DNA of 64,000 bases from Leptospiraceae bacterium (GCA_016711485.1 JADJSX010000014.1:1-64000); one strand, 5' to 3'. Shown: positions 44,474 to 54,061, numbered from the stretch's first letter. A program made the numbers and translations. Notes: generated by a model from the sequence alone, not told the origin.

Positions 44474-45226
44474 TTAATCCGATTTTAATTTAATCTTCAT
44501 AGACTTAAGCATTTTACTTGCTGCATCTTGTCGTGCTTTTTGTTTACTGTTTCCAGAGCCAATTTTTTCACCAACATTTTTTATTTTAACTTTGACTCTA
44601 AAAACTTTGTTATGGTCAGGTCCTTCCTCAGAGAGTATTTCATAATCAGGAAGAATTTTAAATTTCTTTTGACAAATTTCCTGTAGGGCAGTCTGAAAAT
44701 CTTTATAGGAGTGCATTTCATTTTCGATTATATCATCAATATGGGGCAAAATAAAATCTTCCACAGCAGAAATTCCATTTTCCAAATAGATAGCACCAAT
44801 AAATGCTTCCAATAAATTTTCGAGATTACTGCGATTAGTTGCGCCACCGCTTGCTCTCTCTCCTTTTCCTAAAAGCAAATATTTACTTAATTCTAGGGAA
44901 TTTGATATTTTGGCAAGAGCCGCTCCAGAGACAACTCTAGATTTTATTTTAGATAATCGACCTTCTGAATGAGTAGAGAATTTTTTATACAGATAACTGC
45001 TTACTACTAAACTTAAGACTGAATCTCCTAAAAATTCTAATCGTTCATTGTCTTCGTACGGTAAAGATGTTTCGTTTAAAAATGATTTATGAGTAAATGC
45101 GGAATTTAATAAAACTAAATTATGGAATGGAATACCAATTGTTTTAATTAATTCTCTTAGTTCTTTCGTTCTTTCTGAGGTGAGATGTTTAATATGATTA
45201 GGATGTTCTGTAGATTTTTTAGTCAA
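44474..45226 (-). CDS. rnc: Ribonuclease III
   Basis: A 250-residue double-strand RNase for rRNA and mRNA processing. The signature NERLEFLGDSVLSLVVSSYL (about 42-61) supplies the catalytic Glu and Asp, with a second acidic site in LENLLEAFIGAIYLE. The C-terminal dsRBD (about 175-245) ends with GSGNSKQKARQDAASKML. Length is slightly above the 226 of E. coli because of an N-terminal extension. It follows acpP, with a terminator hairpin between. Confidence 0.95.
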   Translation of the reverse strand: MTKKSTEHPNHIKHLTSERTKELRELIKTIGIPFHNLVLLNSAFTHKSFLNETSLPYEDNERLEFLGDSVLSLVVSSYLYKKFSTHSEGRLSKIKSRVVSGAALAKISNSLELSKYLLLGKGERASGGATNRSNLENLLEAFIGAIYLENGISAVEDFILPHIDDIIENEMHSYKDFQTALQEICQKKFKILPDYEILSEEGPDHNKVFRVKVKIKNVGEKIGSGNSKQKARQDAASKMLKSMKIKLKSD

Positions 45227-45231
45227 TCGGG

Positions 45232-45279
45232 AAATAAAATTAGTATGGAACTAAAAATTGCTCATTAGTTCCATACTAA
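45232..45279 (-). terminator. Rho-independent terminator after acpP
   Basis: TTAGTATGGAACTAA and its perfect reverse complement pair (45265-45279 with 45240-45254, loop 10 nt). On the minus strand the stem is followed by TTTTATTT. It starts 17 bp past the acpP stop codon and would reduce transcription into rnc. Confidence 0.75.
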
Positions 45280-45295
45280 AAAAGTTGAAATCTGA

Positions 45296-45529
45296 TTAAG
45301 ATTTAGCTTTGTCGATGTATTTTGCAACATCACCAACAGTCTGAATCTTTTCAGCATCTTCGTCAGAGATTTCGATTCCGAACTCTTCTTCTAATGCCAT
45401 AACTAGTTCCACTGTATCAAGTGAATCTGCACCTAAATCATCAATAAAGTGTGCTTCTGGTGTTACTTCGGTCTCGTCTACTCCGAGTTGCTCAACGATG
45501 ATCGCTTTAATTTTTTCTAAATCTGCCAT
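45296..45529 (-). CDS. acpP: Acyl carrier protein
   Basis: A 77-residue acidic protein with the phosphopantetheine Ser in DDLGADSLDTVELVMALEEE (Ser about 36-37). It carries acyl intermediates in fatty acid and lipid A synthesis. Length and sequence are canonical. Good Shine-Dalgarno (GGAGG) before the ATG. Not in a fab cluster here; monocistronic with its own terminator. Confidence 0.96.
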   Translation of the reverse strand: MADLEKIKAIIVEQLGVDETEVTPEAHFIDDLGADSLDTVELVMALEEEFGIEISDEDAEKIQTVGDVAKYIDKAKS

Positions 45530-45716
45530 TTTTACCTCCGGCTAGTTCCTTTAATAAATTTTAATATTTTTAAAATATGCCAATAATACATTCAAAAAAT
45601 ATAAGATTAAAGGCTAAAAGATACTTATTTTTGTATCTCAAAATTGACGCTCTATAATTTAAAAAAATTTGGCAAGTCATTATCATATTTTTTTCTAACT
45701 TATTAAAAAAAATAAC

Positions 45717-46865
45717 TCATACAGAAATTTTAATTAAAGCGATAGTTATTCCTAACACAAAACCAAGTATCGTACCGTTTATACGAATACTTTCTAATAT
45801 ATTTCTTGTTTTCCATTCTATATTTATACGAAAATCCTTCGGGTCTTGGCTTTTTAAACGATTCGATATTTTTTCTCCAATGAATTTGGAAACTTGATCA
45901 TCAATTTTGTCCTCAAGAAATTCAAAAAATTCCTTTACTGGCATATAATTTCTAAGAGTCTTAGATGCTTTGATATGATTTTTGTGAAGAATAATATATT
46001 TAGCGGCAACCTCTAATAAAGTTTCCCTCAACTGAAAAATCAAGGCTTTGACTGCGGATGTTTTTTGTTCTACACTGAGTGATTCCCAAGAAAGAATGTA
46101 TTTGTCTGCACTCATTGCTACTATCGTAACCATCTCATCTAAAAATTGTTCATTCTCTGAAAAACTGCCCTCCCCAGATTTTAATTTTTCACCATATTGT
46201 TTAATAATGTTGGGAATATTTATAAATAAACTTACAAATTTAGTCATTACGCTCTGTTCATTTACAATTTTAGTAATAAAATTTTTAAACTTTTCTTCTT
46301 CTGAAATTTTGGTAAGAGTACCACCCACACAAATTTTTATGGTGTTCGTAATTATTTGATCCCTAGAAGCATTTGCGATGAGGGACATTTCACTCATGGA
46401 GAAATTGTAGTTTACTATGTAATCAACAACAGAAGTTTCAATTTTACCCCAAAAATTTTCTAATATTTGTTTTGTATGTTCTTGCGTATCAAAATAATTA
46501 TCTAGTAATTTATAAATTTGTTCAATTGTTTCTGGACTATCTAGAACTTCATTGATTTGTTCTTTTAATGTATTTTGATCGAGTAAATCAGAAGCAACCC
46601 ATTCTCCAATTTCATCAGCAACGGTTAAACTATCATTTTCAATTGCGTTATAAGTTTTCCATACAGCAAACCAATCACAGAGACCACCTACAAATCCTCC
46701 TTCAAAACCATGAATCAAAACTTTACGAAATGATTCATGGTTTGTAAAAAGAAGTCCTGACTCAAGAAGAATCAGGGAAACACTCGAAATAAAAAGGAGG
46801 CTAACGGCTATAATCTGCTTTCGCCTATAAGGAGTGGGAGAGAACATAAATTCTTGCTTAAACAT
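45717..46865 (-). CDS. DUF445-family membrane protein
   Basis: A 382-residue protein with one helix near the N-terminus (about 18-36), the DUF445 signature HGFEGGFVGGLCDWFAVWKT at about 49-68, a long helical body, and a C-terminal helix (GTILGFVLGITIALIKI) typical of the family. It is located in the inner membrane. The biological role of DUF445 proteins is unknown. Monocistronic. Confidence 0.88.
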   Translation of the reverse strand: MFKQEFMFSPTPYRRKQIIAVSLLFISSVSLILLESGLLFTNHESFRKVLIHGFEGGFVGGLCDWFAVWKTYNAIENDSLTVADEIGEWVASDLLDQNTLKEQINEVLDSPETIEQIYKLLDNYFDTQEHTKQILENFWGKIETSVVDYIVNYNFSMSEMSLIANASRDQIITNTIKICVGGTLTKISEEEKFKNFITKIVNEQSVMTKFVSLFINIPNIIKQYGEKLKSGEGSFSENEQFLDEMVTIVAMSADKYILSWESLSVEQKTSAVKALIFQLRETLLEVAAKYIILHKNHIKASKTLRNYMPVKEFFEFLEDKIDDQVSKFIGEKISNRLKSQDPKDFRINIEWKTRNILESIRINGTILGFVLGITIALIKISV

Positions 46866-46973
46866 TTTTCCTGCCGTTTGAAATGGGTTACCTAAAGTAA
46901 TATTAGTATAAAGAATTTTTGGTTCCTAGTTTTTATGACAAACAGTTAACTTGGAAAGAATCCTTTTTATTTA

Positions 46974-47456
46974 TTATAAAAATTTTTCTAATTCTTTCGC
47001 GATTTCTTCTGGAGTTGTTTTCGGAGAATAACGTTTTACCGTTTTTCCGTTTTTATCTACTAAAAATTTCTGAAAATTCCATTCGATTTCGCCATCAAAA
47101 CCTGGGTTGGTTTCCTTTGAAGTTAAATATTTATAGAGATCGGATTGTCCGTCCCCTTTTTTTACTTTCATTTTTGAAAATAGAGGAAAGGATACTTTAT
47201 AATTGAGATCACAAAATTGTTTAATATCGGATTCTGTTCCCGGTTCTTGTCCCATAAAATCATTGGCAGGAAAACCTAAAATTACAAAACCTTTATCTTT
47301 GTATTTATCATAGAGTTCCTGTAATCCTTTGTACTGCGGTGTTAATCCGCATTTTGAAGCTACGTTTACAAGCAATGTTGTTTTCCCTAAGTAATCTCTT
47401 AGATTTACTTGGTTTCCGTTTATATCTTTTACTGTATGATTTAATGGTTCGTTCAT
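46974..47456 (-). CDS. Glutathione peroxidase family thiol peroxidase
   Basis: A 160-residue peroxidase of the GPx fold. The peroxidatic Cys lies in NVASKCGLTPQYKGLQELY, the Gln region is LGFPANDFMGQEPG and the Trp/Asn region is IEWNFQKFLVDKNG; Cys stands in place of selenocysteine. Bacterial enzymes of this type usually use thioredoxin. The ATG at 47456 is preferred: AAGGA is six bases upstream of it, whereas the ATG at 47462 directly abuts that AAGGA. Confidence 0.92.
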   Translation of the reverse strand: MNEPLNHTVKDINGNQVNLRDYLGKTTLLVNVASKCGLTPQYKGLQELYDKYKDKGFVILGFPANDFMGQEPGTESDIKQFCDLNYKVSFPLFSKMKVKKGDGQSDLYKYLTSKETNPGFDGEIEWNFQKFLVDKNGKTVKRYSPKTTPEEIAKELEKFL

Positions 47457-47514
47457 GTTCATTCCTTCTTTAACAGTAGTTTATATATTCATATCTTTGG
47501 CAAATAAAAAGAGG

Positions 47515-48294
47515 TTAACGAGAATAAATTTCAAGGGTGACTTTGGGTTGTCCAATTTTATCCCGAATAAAATTTCTTATTTGCATACTAGATACTGGTT
47601 TAGAGAAATAATATCCTTGGAAATACTCACATCTAAGGTAACGCATAAATTCCAATTGTTCACGAGTCTCTATTCCTTCTGCATTCACATGTATATTTAA
47701 TTTATGAGCCATTGATACAATCGCTGACGTCACTGCAGCGTCTTGGTAATTTTCTGTAACTCCGCTCACCAATGATTTACCAACATTAATCGTATGAACT
47801 GGATAATCTTTTAATTTTCCTAATGAAGAATAACCTGATCCAAAATCATCTAAATTAATTCGAATTCCATTATTATGAATATTTTTTAAAATTTCTTCAC
47901 TTAAGTCTGGATTTTTCATAATTGTATTTTCACTAATTTCTAACTCAAGTAAATCAACTGAAAACCTTGTTTCTGAAATAATGTCCATGATTGACACCAA
48001 CAAATTATCATCGTAAAATTGTCGTTCGGAAAGGTTAATCGAAATAGGAATTTTGCCTAAACCATTTTTTTGCCATTCTAAATTTTCATATATACTTGTT
48101 CTTAAAATCCACTTACTAAGTAAAACCAACACTCCGGACTCTTCTAGAGTTTCATAAAAATTCTTAGTGTTTAAAATTTCCGAATTAAAATCCCAACGCA
48201 GTAATATCTCTACAGACTGTACAGAACTTGTCCTACTATTAATTCTAGGTTGGTAATACAGTAAAAATTCCTGATTTCGCATTGCTTGGTTCAA
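47515..48294 (-). CDS. EAL domain, C-terminal part of a split GGDEF-EAL protein
   Basis: A 259-residue EAL domain from a TTG start at 48294; the same frame runs back to an amber stop at 48325. Family motifs are EILLRW in place of EALLRW, ISINLSERQF (Asn kept), LELEISENTIM (Glu kept) and NLDDFGSGYSSL. The following KIDRSF-type motif is INVGKSLV, so the usual catalytic Lys and Asp are missing. It may bind c-di-GMP but is unlikely to hydrolyse it. It may be unexpressed, since no Shine-Dalgarno is evident at the TTG. Confidence 0.75.
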   Translation of the reverse strand: MNQAMRNQEFLLYYQPRINSRTSSVQSVEILLRWDFNSEILNTKNFYETLEESGVLVLLSKWILRTSIYENLEWQKNGLGKIPISINLSERQFYDDNLLVSIMDIISETRFSVDLLELEISENTIMKNPDLSEEILKNIHNNGIRINLDDFGSGYSSLGKLKDYPVHTINVGKSLVSGVTENYQDAAVTSAIVSMAHKLNIHVNAEGIETREQLEFMRYLRCEYFQGYYFSKPVSSMQIRNFIRDKIGQPKVTLEIYSR

Positions 48295-48324
48295 TTTGGT
48301 TTCTATACTAAACTTACTTGTGAC

Positions 48325-49230
48325 CTATATCGCCATTCCAGAAGTATACACTTTAAATTTATTTCGACCTGCTTCCTTTGCCTTATACATAGCAATATCA
48401 GCATATTTTATAATCGAATCAATATCTGAATTTTTTTCTTGCGAAGAATGACCATATACCCCAATGCTAGTAGTAATAAATAATTCATGTTCTCCCAAGT
48501 GGAACGGTTTTTCAAAACATTTTAATATATTTTTTGCATACAGATTCTGATTTAAATCTGGCTTGGAATTAAAATATACAATTACAAATTCATCCCCACC
48601 TAATCTACTAACTAATATATCAGAGTTGCCAGGAAATAATTCCGTAATCCTCTGAGCTACTGATTTAATTAAAGTATCTCCAATCATATGCCCAAGAGTG
48701 TCATTGATTGTTTTAAATCTATCTAAATCCAATAAATAAATAAGGATTTCGCCGCGAGAATTTTTATTTAATTCTTCTGATAATCGAAAATATAAATATC
48801 TTCTGTTCGGTAATCCTGTAAGTGAATCATGGTTAGCCGTAAATTCTAACTCAGAGATTACTTTTTTTATTTCTGTGATTTCACTACCCTGTCTAATTAT
48901 ATTAATTAGTTTTCCGTCTAAATCAAAGTTTGGGGTTATTGTACGTTTGTAATATTTTATTTTTCCGTTTACTTCAAATTCTTCTTCATATTGAATTGTA
49001 TTTCTTTGGTTAACGGATTTTTGTAGATACTCTAGTCGATTCTCCGCTATTTTGGAATCTAAAAACTTGGATTTACAATAATCCAAATCTGTTTTTCCAA
49101 CCAAAAATTTTCTAATAGATAAATCAGACTCTTCTTCTTCGTTCATATAGATATACCTAAAATCAGAGTCATATACAACAAATTGTATAATAAGTTGGTT
49201 TAGTATATTTTCAAAACTTAATTCTTTCAC
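48325..49230 (-). CDS. PAS-GGDEF diguanylate cyclase, N-terminal part of a split GGDEF-EAL protein
   Basis: 301 residues: a PAS domain (about 8-120, ILNQLIIQFVVYDSDFRYIY) and a GGDEF domain (about 135-295) with DSLTGLPNRRYLYFRL and the intact active loop SRLGGDEFVIVYF. It should make c-di-GMP from GTP. It ends YTSGMAI followed by TAG; the same frame then continues VTSKFSIETKLNQAM into the EAL domain. A single nonsense change therefore truncated a PAS-GGDEF-EAL protein. The start is GTG with AAGGA. It follows ruvA by 7 bp. Confidence 0.85.
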   Translation of the reverse strand: MKELSFENILNQLIIQFVVYDSDFRYIYMNEEEESDLSIRKFLVGKTDLDYCKSKFLDSKIAENRLEYLQKSVNQRNTIQYEEEFEVNGKIKYYKRTITPNFDLDGKLINIIRQGSEITEIKKVISELEFTANHDSLTGLPNRRYLYFRLSEELNKNSRGEILIYLLDLDRFKTINDTLGHMIGDTLIKSVAQRITELFPGNSDILVSRLGGDEFVIVYFNSKPDLNQNLYAKNILKCFEKPFHLGEHELFITTSIGVYGHSSQEKNSDIDSIIKYADIAMYKAKEAGRNKFKVYTSGMAI

Positions 49231-49237
49231 ATTTTCC

Positions 49238-49837
49238 TTAAGATAACTTCAAAACTTCTCTTATAATTTCCGCAGTATCATCCATATTTTTTTCTGTCAT
49301 AACTTTAGATACTTCTTTTATTGCAGATTTTTCATCAAAACCAAGCTGAACAAGTGCGAGTACGGATAAATCCTTCTTATCCTCTTTCGTTGGAGAATAA
49401 TTTATATTCGTATCATTTAAAAATGCTTCAAATTTTTTTAGATTTTGTTTAACTTCAAAAATAATTTTTTCGGAAGTTTTTCCTTTTACTTTCGGTATTT
49501 TTTCTAATTGCGAATTATCTTCATTTACCACAGCTTTATAAAGTTCATCTGCATTCATAAAAGAAAGAATTTTGAGTGCAGTCATTTCGCCTATTCCATG
49601 CAAACCACGTATCAATTTAAAAAGTTCTCTATCTCTTATATTCAAAAAACCAAAGAGTTTTTGTGTTCGATCATTGATTAAATGATATGTATATAAATAA
49701 ACTTGATTTTCTTTATTATTTTTCACTAAGTCATAGGTTTTAAAAGAAATAAATACTTCATACACTACACCATTTACGTCTAATTCAATTACGCCAACAT
49801 CTAATCTTTCAATTTTCCCTTTTAGTCCTGTTATCAA
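49238..49837 (-). CDS. ruvA: Holliday junction helicase subunit RuvA
   Basis: A 199-residue protein with the N-terminal OB fold (MITGLKGKIERLDVGVIELD), the HhH motif LIRGLHGIGEMTALKILSFM and IPKVKGKTSEKIIFEVK, and the C-terminal RuvB-binding domain (LALVQLGFDEKSAIKEVSKV). It binds Holliday junctions as a tetramer. The start is TTG with AAAGGA 8 nt upstream. Neither ruvB nor ruvC is adjacent. It lies 11 bp after ptsI. Confidence 0.93.
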   Translation of the reverse strand: MITGLKGKIERLDVGVIELDVNGVVYEVFISFKTYDLVKNNKENQVYLYTYHLINDRTQKLFGFLNIRDRELFKLIRGLHGIGEMTALKILSFMNADELYKAVVNEDNSQLEKIPKVKGKTSEKIIFEVKQNLKKFEAFLNDTNINYSPTKEDKKDLSVLALVQLGFDEKSAIKEVSKVMTEKNMDDTAEIIREVLKLS

Positions 49838-49848
49838 AATTTATTCCT

Positions 49849-51567
49849 TTAATTGATATGTTTGTTAAATAGAAATGAATCTATTTCTAGATATTTTTCA
49901 TCTTCCGATAAAGTTATAACTTTTTCTGCTAAAACTTTTGCATGTTTGATATCCATTGAAGAGATAATTTTTTTTATTTTTTTAACTAGTGGCAAAGAAA
50001 CTGACAATTCTTTTAATCCAAGACCTATCAACAATATCGTAAAATTCGTATCAGAAGCAAGTTCCCCGCAAATGCTAAGAGGTATATGGCAAGTTTCCGA
50101 TGTTTCGATAACCATTTGTAAAATTCTTAGAAAAGAAAGATTATATGGATTGTATAAATTAGAAATATACGGATTATTCCGGTCTACTGCCATTGTATAT
50201 TGTAAAAGATCATTTGTACCAATGGAGAAAAAATCGGAGACTTTCGCAAATTGATCGAGAGCCAATGCACATGCCGGGGTTTCGACCATTATCCCCACTT
50301 TAACGTCTTTATAGGGAACTTTCTTTTTTGTTAATTCAGATTTACAATCTTCGATTAATTTTCTAGTCTCTGTAACTTCATAAACTGTACTAACCATAGG
50401 AATCATAATAGAAATATTTCCGTAAACAGAAGCTCTTAAAATAGCACGCAATTGTTTTTTAAACCAAGAAGGATTACTCAAGGAATATCGAATTCCTCTA
50501 CTGCCTAAAAATGGATTTTCCTCTTTATACTTTGTATCAAATTTATCTCCGCCTAAGTCAAAGGTTCGAATAGTTACCGGTAAATTATTCAGACCAGTTG
50601 CTATTTTTTTATAAATTCGAAATTGTTCTTCTTCGTCATAAATTTTGTCTTCATCTTCTATTAATATAGTTTCGCTTCTGTATAAACCAATCCCGTCTGC
50701 ATATGATTTTAAAATTAAATCGCAATCATTTTCAGAATCTAAATTTACTTTAATAGAAATCTTAACTCCATCACTCGTAATAGAAGAAATGTCTTCTTCC
50801 TTTCCAGTCACAATTTCAGAGCTTGCTCCATAATATTTTATTAAATTTATTCCAGGATTTCGATATACCAGTCCTTCATCCGCATCAATAAAAATAAATT
50901 CATTGTCTTGAATTTCAGAGGTAATCTTGCTTACTCCAACGACTGTAGGGATTGAATAATTTTTGGCTAGGATTGCCATATGACCAGTTTTACCGCCCAT
51001 TTCAGTAGCAATTCCTTTCACCATTTTTTTATCAATATGGATCATTTGAGACGGAGTAAGTTCGTGGGCGACTATAATGACTTCCTCTTTTATTTGAGAT
51101 AGGACGTTATAATCACTTTTTCTTCCAAGTAAATTATCCTCAATCCTTCTTCCAATATCTCGTATATCAACAGCTCTTTCACTAAAATAATCATCGTTTA
51201 AACTTGAAAATTTTTTAGATATTTCGTCTATTGTATTAAATAAAGCAAATGCAGAATTCTCTTGATTTGCCTCAATTTTTTGAATTACTCCATCTAAAAG
51301 TAGTGGATCATCTAACATACAGATCTGAGAGACCAAAATATCTTTAATATCTTGGTTTACTGTTTTTTTATCGATAGCTAATTCTAATTCTTTCTTGGTT
51401 TTTCCGAGGGCTTTTAGGAATTTATTAACTTCAATTTTTACCTTTTTTTCATCGATATGCGTTTGTAATATAATATGGTTACTAGAAATAATTTTTAAAG
51501 CTTTGCCATAAAACTTACCGTAGGATGCAGGGATTCCTTTATATACTGTAGTTTTGATAGCTGCCAT
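49849..51567 (-). CDS. ptsI: Phosphoenolpyruvate-protein phosphotransferase (enzyme I)
   Basis: A 572-residue enzyme I of the PTS. The HPr-binding and swivelling domains come first, with phospho-His in EMGGKTGHMAILAKNYSIPT (about residue 191). A PEP-binding TIM barrel follows: GLYRSETILIEDED, RTFDLGGDKFDTKY, GSRGIRYSL, MVSTVYEVTETRKLIEDC and the active Cys region LSICGELASD. No HPr or EIIA gene is in the window, so it may serve a regulatory PTS, as in other spirochaetes (inference). Confidence 0.94.
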   Translation of the reverse strand: MAAIKTTVYKGIPASYGKFYGKALKIISSNHIILQTHIDEKKVKIEVNKFLKALGKTKKELELAIDKKTVNQDIKDILVSQICMLDDPLLLDGVIQKIEANQENSAFALFNTIDEISKKFSSLNDDYFSERAVDIRDIGRRIEDNLLGRKSDYNVLSQIKEEVIIVAHELTPSQMIHIDKKMVKGIATEMGGKTGHMAILAKNYSIPTVVGVSKITSEIQDNEFIFIDADEGLVYRNPGINLIKYYGASSEIVTGKEEDISSITSDGVKISIKVNLDSENDCDLILKSYADGIGLYRSETILIEDEDKIYDEEEQFRIYKKIATGLNNLPVTIRTFDLGGDKFDTKYKEENPFLGSRGIRYSLSNPSWFKKQLRAILRASVYGNISIMIPMVSTVYEVTETRKLIEDCKSELTKKKVPYKDVKVGIMVETPACALALDQFAKVSDFFSIGTNDLLQYTMAVDRNNPYISNLYNPYNLSFLRILQMVIETSETCHIPLSICGELASDTNFTILLIGLGLKELSVSLPLVKKIKKIISSMDIKHAKVLAEKVITLSEDEKYLEIDSFLFNKHIN

Positions 51568-51645
51568 AGTACTTTTGGTAAATCCTGCTGATATCCAAAA
51601 ATATTTCCATTCTTATTTATGAATTTTTATTTTTCTAGTGATTAT

Positions 51646-51676
51646 CTCTGCCATTTTTTGAATTAACATGGCAGAG
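51646..51676 (-). other. Hairpin between lpxC and ptsI
   Basis: CTCTGCCAT (51646-51654) pairs with ATGGCAGAG (51668-51676) around a 13-nt loop, in the 126-bp gap after the lpxC stop on the minus strand. There is no clear U-run. It may be a weak terminator. Confidence 0.35.
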
Positions 51677-51693
51677 TATTTGAGGATGTCTAA

Positions 51694-52638
51694 TTATGCT
51701 TTTTTAGCAATATTTTGTATTTTAGGAATTTTAAAATCATGCATACGTTTGCTCTTAAATTTGGAAATCTCATCACCTGTAATTTTGCTCATGATTAATT
51801 TCCCCATAGAAACGTCTAGAGCATGTCCCGCTTTAGAAGCAAGAATATGTCCAATGATCGGTCTACCAACAATCGAAAGATCACCAATTAAATCTAAAAC
51901 TTTATGGCGAATACATTCGTTTTCGAAACGGAGACTTTCGTTTAGGTAACCTTCATCCGAAAGCACTATCGCATTGTCTAAAGATCCTCCCATTGCTAAA
52001 CCTCTCGCTTGCAATGCCTCTACATCTCGTAAAAATCCAAATGTTCTAGCCGGTAGGATTTCGTTTGATAATACTTTCTCATCTAAATCAATTGTAAGGC
52101 TTTGTCCTCTGAGGAGAGGATGATTAAAGTGAATATTGTAAGTAACTTTTAAAGTATCTGAAGGAAGAATTACTATATATTTATCTCCATCTACAACCCA
52201 TACTGGATTAGTTATTACAATTGGTTCTATAGTATCTTCAAATTCAGTGACACCGATAGAGTCGATAGCTTCCAAAAAAGGTCTAGACGATCCATCCATA
52301 ATTGGAATTTCACTAGAGTCGATTTCCATAATTAAGTCAGTTATTCCTCTCGTAAATAACGCAGCCATTAAGTGTTCCACTGTCTGTACGATTCGAAATC
52401 CGTCTCCTAGCGTTACAGCGTTACTTGTATCCACGACATGATTCAAACTAACCGGTATAATCGATTTTTTGTTTTTAATATTACAAATAAAAATAAGTCC
52501 AGTGTGGGATTCGGCAGGAATTAGCCGTAGACTAACCTTGTTTCCAGAATGTAATCCAATCCCGCTTATTGTTGTTTGGCTTTTTAATGTTTTTCTAAAA
52601 ATTTTGCCTTCCATTTTCTCTTGTTCCTTATTAACCAT
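51694..52638 (-). CDS. lpxC: UDP-3-O-acyl-N-acetylglucosamine deacetylase
   Basis: A 314-residue zinc amidase, the committed step of lipid A synthesis. The N-terminus TISGIGLHSGNKVSLRL is typical. Zinc ligands are His in TVEHLMAALF and the His/Asp of RHKVLDLIGDLSIVG; the later catalytic His is in ASKAGHALD. Its presence shows an outer membrane with LPS. The start at 52638 gives MVNKEQEK; an ATG at 52614 (MEGKIFRKTLK) with AAGGA upstream is also plausible. Confidence 0.95.
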   Translation of the reverse strand: MVNKEQEKMEGKIFRKTLKSQTTISGIGLHSGNKVSLRLIPAESHTGLIFICNIKNKKSIIPVSLNHVVDTSNAVTLGDGFRIVQTVEHLMAALFTRGITDLIMEIDSSEIPIMDGSSRPFLEAIDSIGVTEFEDTIEPIVITNPVWVVDGDKYIVILPSDTLKVTYNIHFNHPLLRGQSLTIDLDEKVLSNEILPARTFGFLRDVEALQARGLAMGGSLDNAIVLSDEGYLNESLRFENECIRHKVLDLIGDLSIVGRPIIGHILASKAGHALDVSMGKLIMSKITGDEISKFKSKRMHDFKIPKIQNIAKKA

Positions 52639-52774
52639 TTGTTATGCAATCCCTGTACCAGCAAAAGATCGCAAAATTAGTCGTTTTTAGGTGAATTTTG
52701 GGGGCAAAAGTGGAAAAAAATTATTTGTTTGTAGCAATTTAACAACAGTGTATCATCTAAACAACAGGCCGATG

Positions 52775-53452
52775 TTAAGCAAGATAATCCAATAAATCTT
52801 TTATTATTGTAAGTTTCATAGCGTATGTATCGATTTCTCCTAACTCTGCATGCCCATATTCACAAAAAGCAAAAGGGCTTTCTGCATCCAAAGCGGCATC
52901 TAAGTCAGACTTTCGATCACCAACCATAAGTATATTTTCCCCTGAACAATGGAATTGATTTATATAGGATTTTAGAATATCTCCTTTCGATTCAATTCCC
53001 TTATTGTTTATTACTACGAGCTTCTGGAAAAATGACTCCAATCCATATGTTTGTAAAATAGAAAGGATATAGGGAGATCTTCCATTCGATGCAACACACA
53101 GTGTATAATTTCGATTGTGCAACTCTTGGATTGTTTCAACAACTCCGTCGTAGAGTTTTCCTTTTTTTGATTCAATTTTTTTACAAAGAAATCCAAGAAC
53201 ATTATCAGAAATAGAATCCCGTTCTAGCTCTTCCAATTCAGGAAGTAAATTCTTGAAAATTTGTTTAACGGGAAGTCCTACTTGTTCTATAATTTTTTCT
53301 TTTGTGGGAATGATAACTTTTTTTCCGGATGCATCTATGAAATTTTGAATAGATTCTATATAGGTTTCATGAATAATATCTTCCGATGAAAATAATGTCC
53401 CATCTACATCAAATGCAATAACTCTAATTTTTGATTTAGAAAATGTTTGCAA
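52775..53452 (-). CDS. HAD-superfamily hydrolase (phosphoglycolate phosphatase-like)
   Basis: A 225-residue HAD hydrolase. Motif I is AFDVDGTLFSSE (nucleophile and acid/base Asp), the C1 cap follows, motif II is CVASNGRSPYI, motif III is the Lys near ESKGDILKSY, and motif IV is MVGDRKSDLDAALDAESPF. It resembles the Gph/PpaX group. Substrate unknown. It follows the 67-residue hypothetical gene by 16 bp on the same strand. Confidence 0.88.
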   Translation of the reverse strand: MQTFSKSKIRVIAFDVDGTLFSSEDIIHETYIESIQNFIDASGKKVIIPTKEKIIEQVGLPVKQIFKNLLPELEELERDSISDNVLGFLCKKIESKKGKLYDGVVETIQELHNRNYTLCVASNGRSPYILSILQTYGLESFFQKLVVINNKGIESKGDILKSYINQFHCSGENILMVGDRKSDLDAALDAESPFAFCEYGHAELGEIDTYAMKLTIIKDLLDYLA

Positions 53453-53468
53453 TGGAATAATTCCTAAC

Positions 53469-53672
53469 TTACTTGGAAAGAAAATGTGTTAGTTCTACTG
53501 CAATTTTATTAATTGCAAATTCCATATAACCAGCATCTTCTATTTTCCTTTTATACAAATCGTATTTGTTTTGTAGATTTCTTGAAATACCTCGCTTACG
53601 AAGTATGATAGGATCCGGTCCGAAATCGGAAGGATCCAATAGAGTTCCTGTAGAATGTATCATTTTATTCAT
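53469..53672 (-). CDS. Small conserved-looking hypothetical protein
   Basis: A 67-residue basic, soluble protein (MNKMIHSTGTLLDPSDFGPD start, YMEFAINKIAVELTHFLSK end). No known domain. It lies between yraN and the HAD gene with short gaps, suggesting cotranscription. GGGAAG precedes the ATG. Function unknown. Confidence 0.6.
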   Translation of the reverse strand: MNKMIHSTGTLLDPSDFGPDPIILRKRGISRNLQNKYDLYKRKIEDAGYMEFAINKIAVELTHFLSK

Positions 53673-53719
53673 AGTTACTTCCCTGTAACAAATTTAGTTT
53701 TCATCCATGAAAACTTTAC

Positions 53720-54061
53720 TCAAAATAAATCTCTATGAAATTGAATTTTGTCCTCTTTTACATCAAGTAAACCAAAAGAAACAAAAAAATTCTTACTATA
53801 CTGCGGATTCAAAAAGAAAAAATACTCAGCTAACTTTCTCATAATACCAATTTTTTTCTTCGTAAATACTTCAAGGGGAGTGATTAAATTATTCTCCCAG
53901 TATTTTACTTCAATAAAAAATATAAAATCTTGTTTCTTTGATATTATGTCTATTTCACCAAGACGGTTTCTAAAATTTCTAGAGAGTATTTCATGACCTT
54001 CTAACTCTAAAAACTTACAAGCTAAATCTTCTCCCACTTTTCCACGTAGTGTTTTATTCAT
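53720..54061 (-). CDS. yraN: YraN/UPF0102-family endonuclease-like protein
   Basis: A 113-residue protein with the restriction-endonuclease-like core of UPF0102: GEDLACKFLELEGHEILSRN, then RLGEIDIISKKQDFIFFIEV and K. The E...D...ExK pattern is the likely metal site. Often encoded near rnhB, as here about 3.4 kb away. Its biological role is not settled. Confidence 0.9.
   Translation of the reverse strand: MNKTLRGKVGEDLACKFLELEGHEILSRNFRNRLGEIDIISKKQDFIFFIEVKYWENNLITPLEVFTKKKIGIMRKLAEYFFFLNPQYSKNFFVSFGLLDVKEDKIQFHRDLF

Noticed and set aside
52469..52690. Plus-strand ORF at the lpxC start
   Set aside because: Antisense shadow of lpxC.
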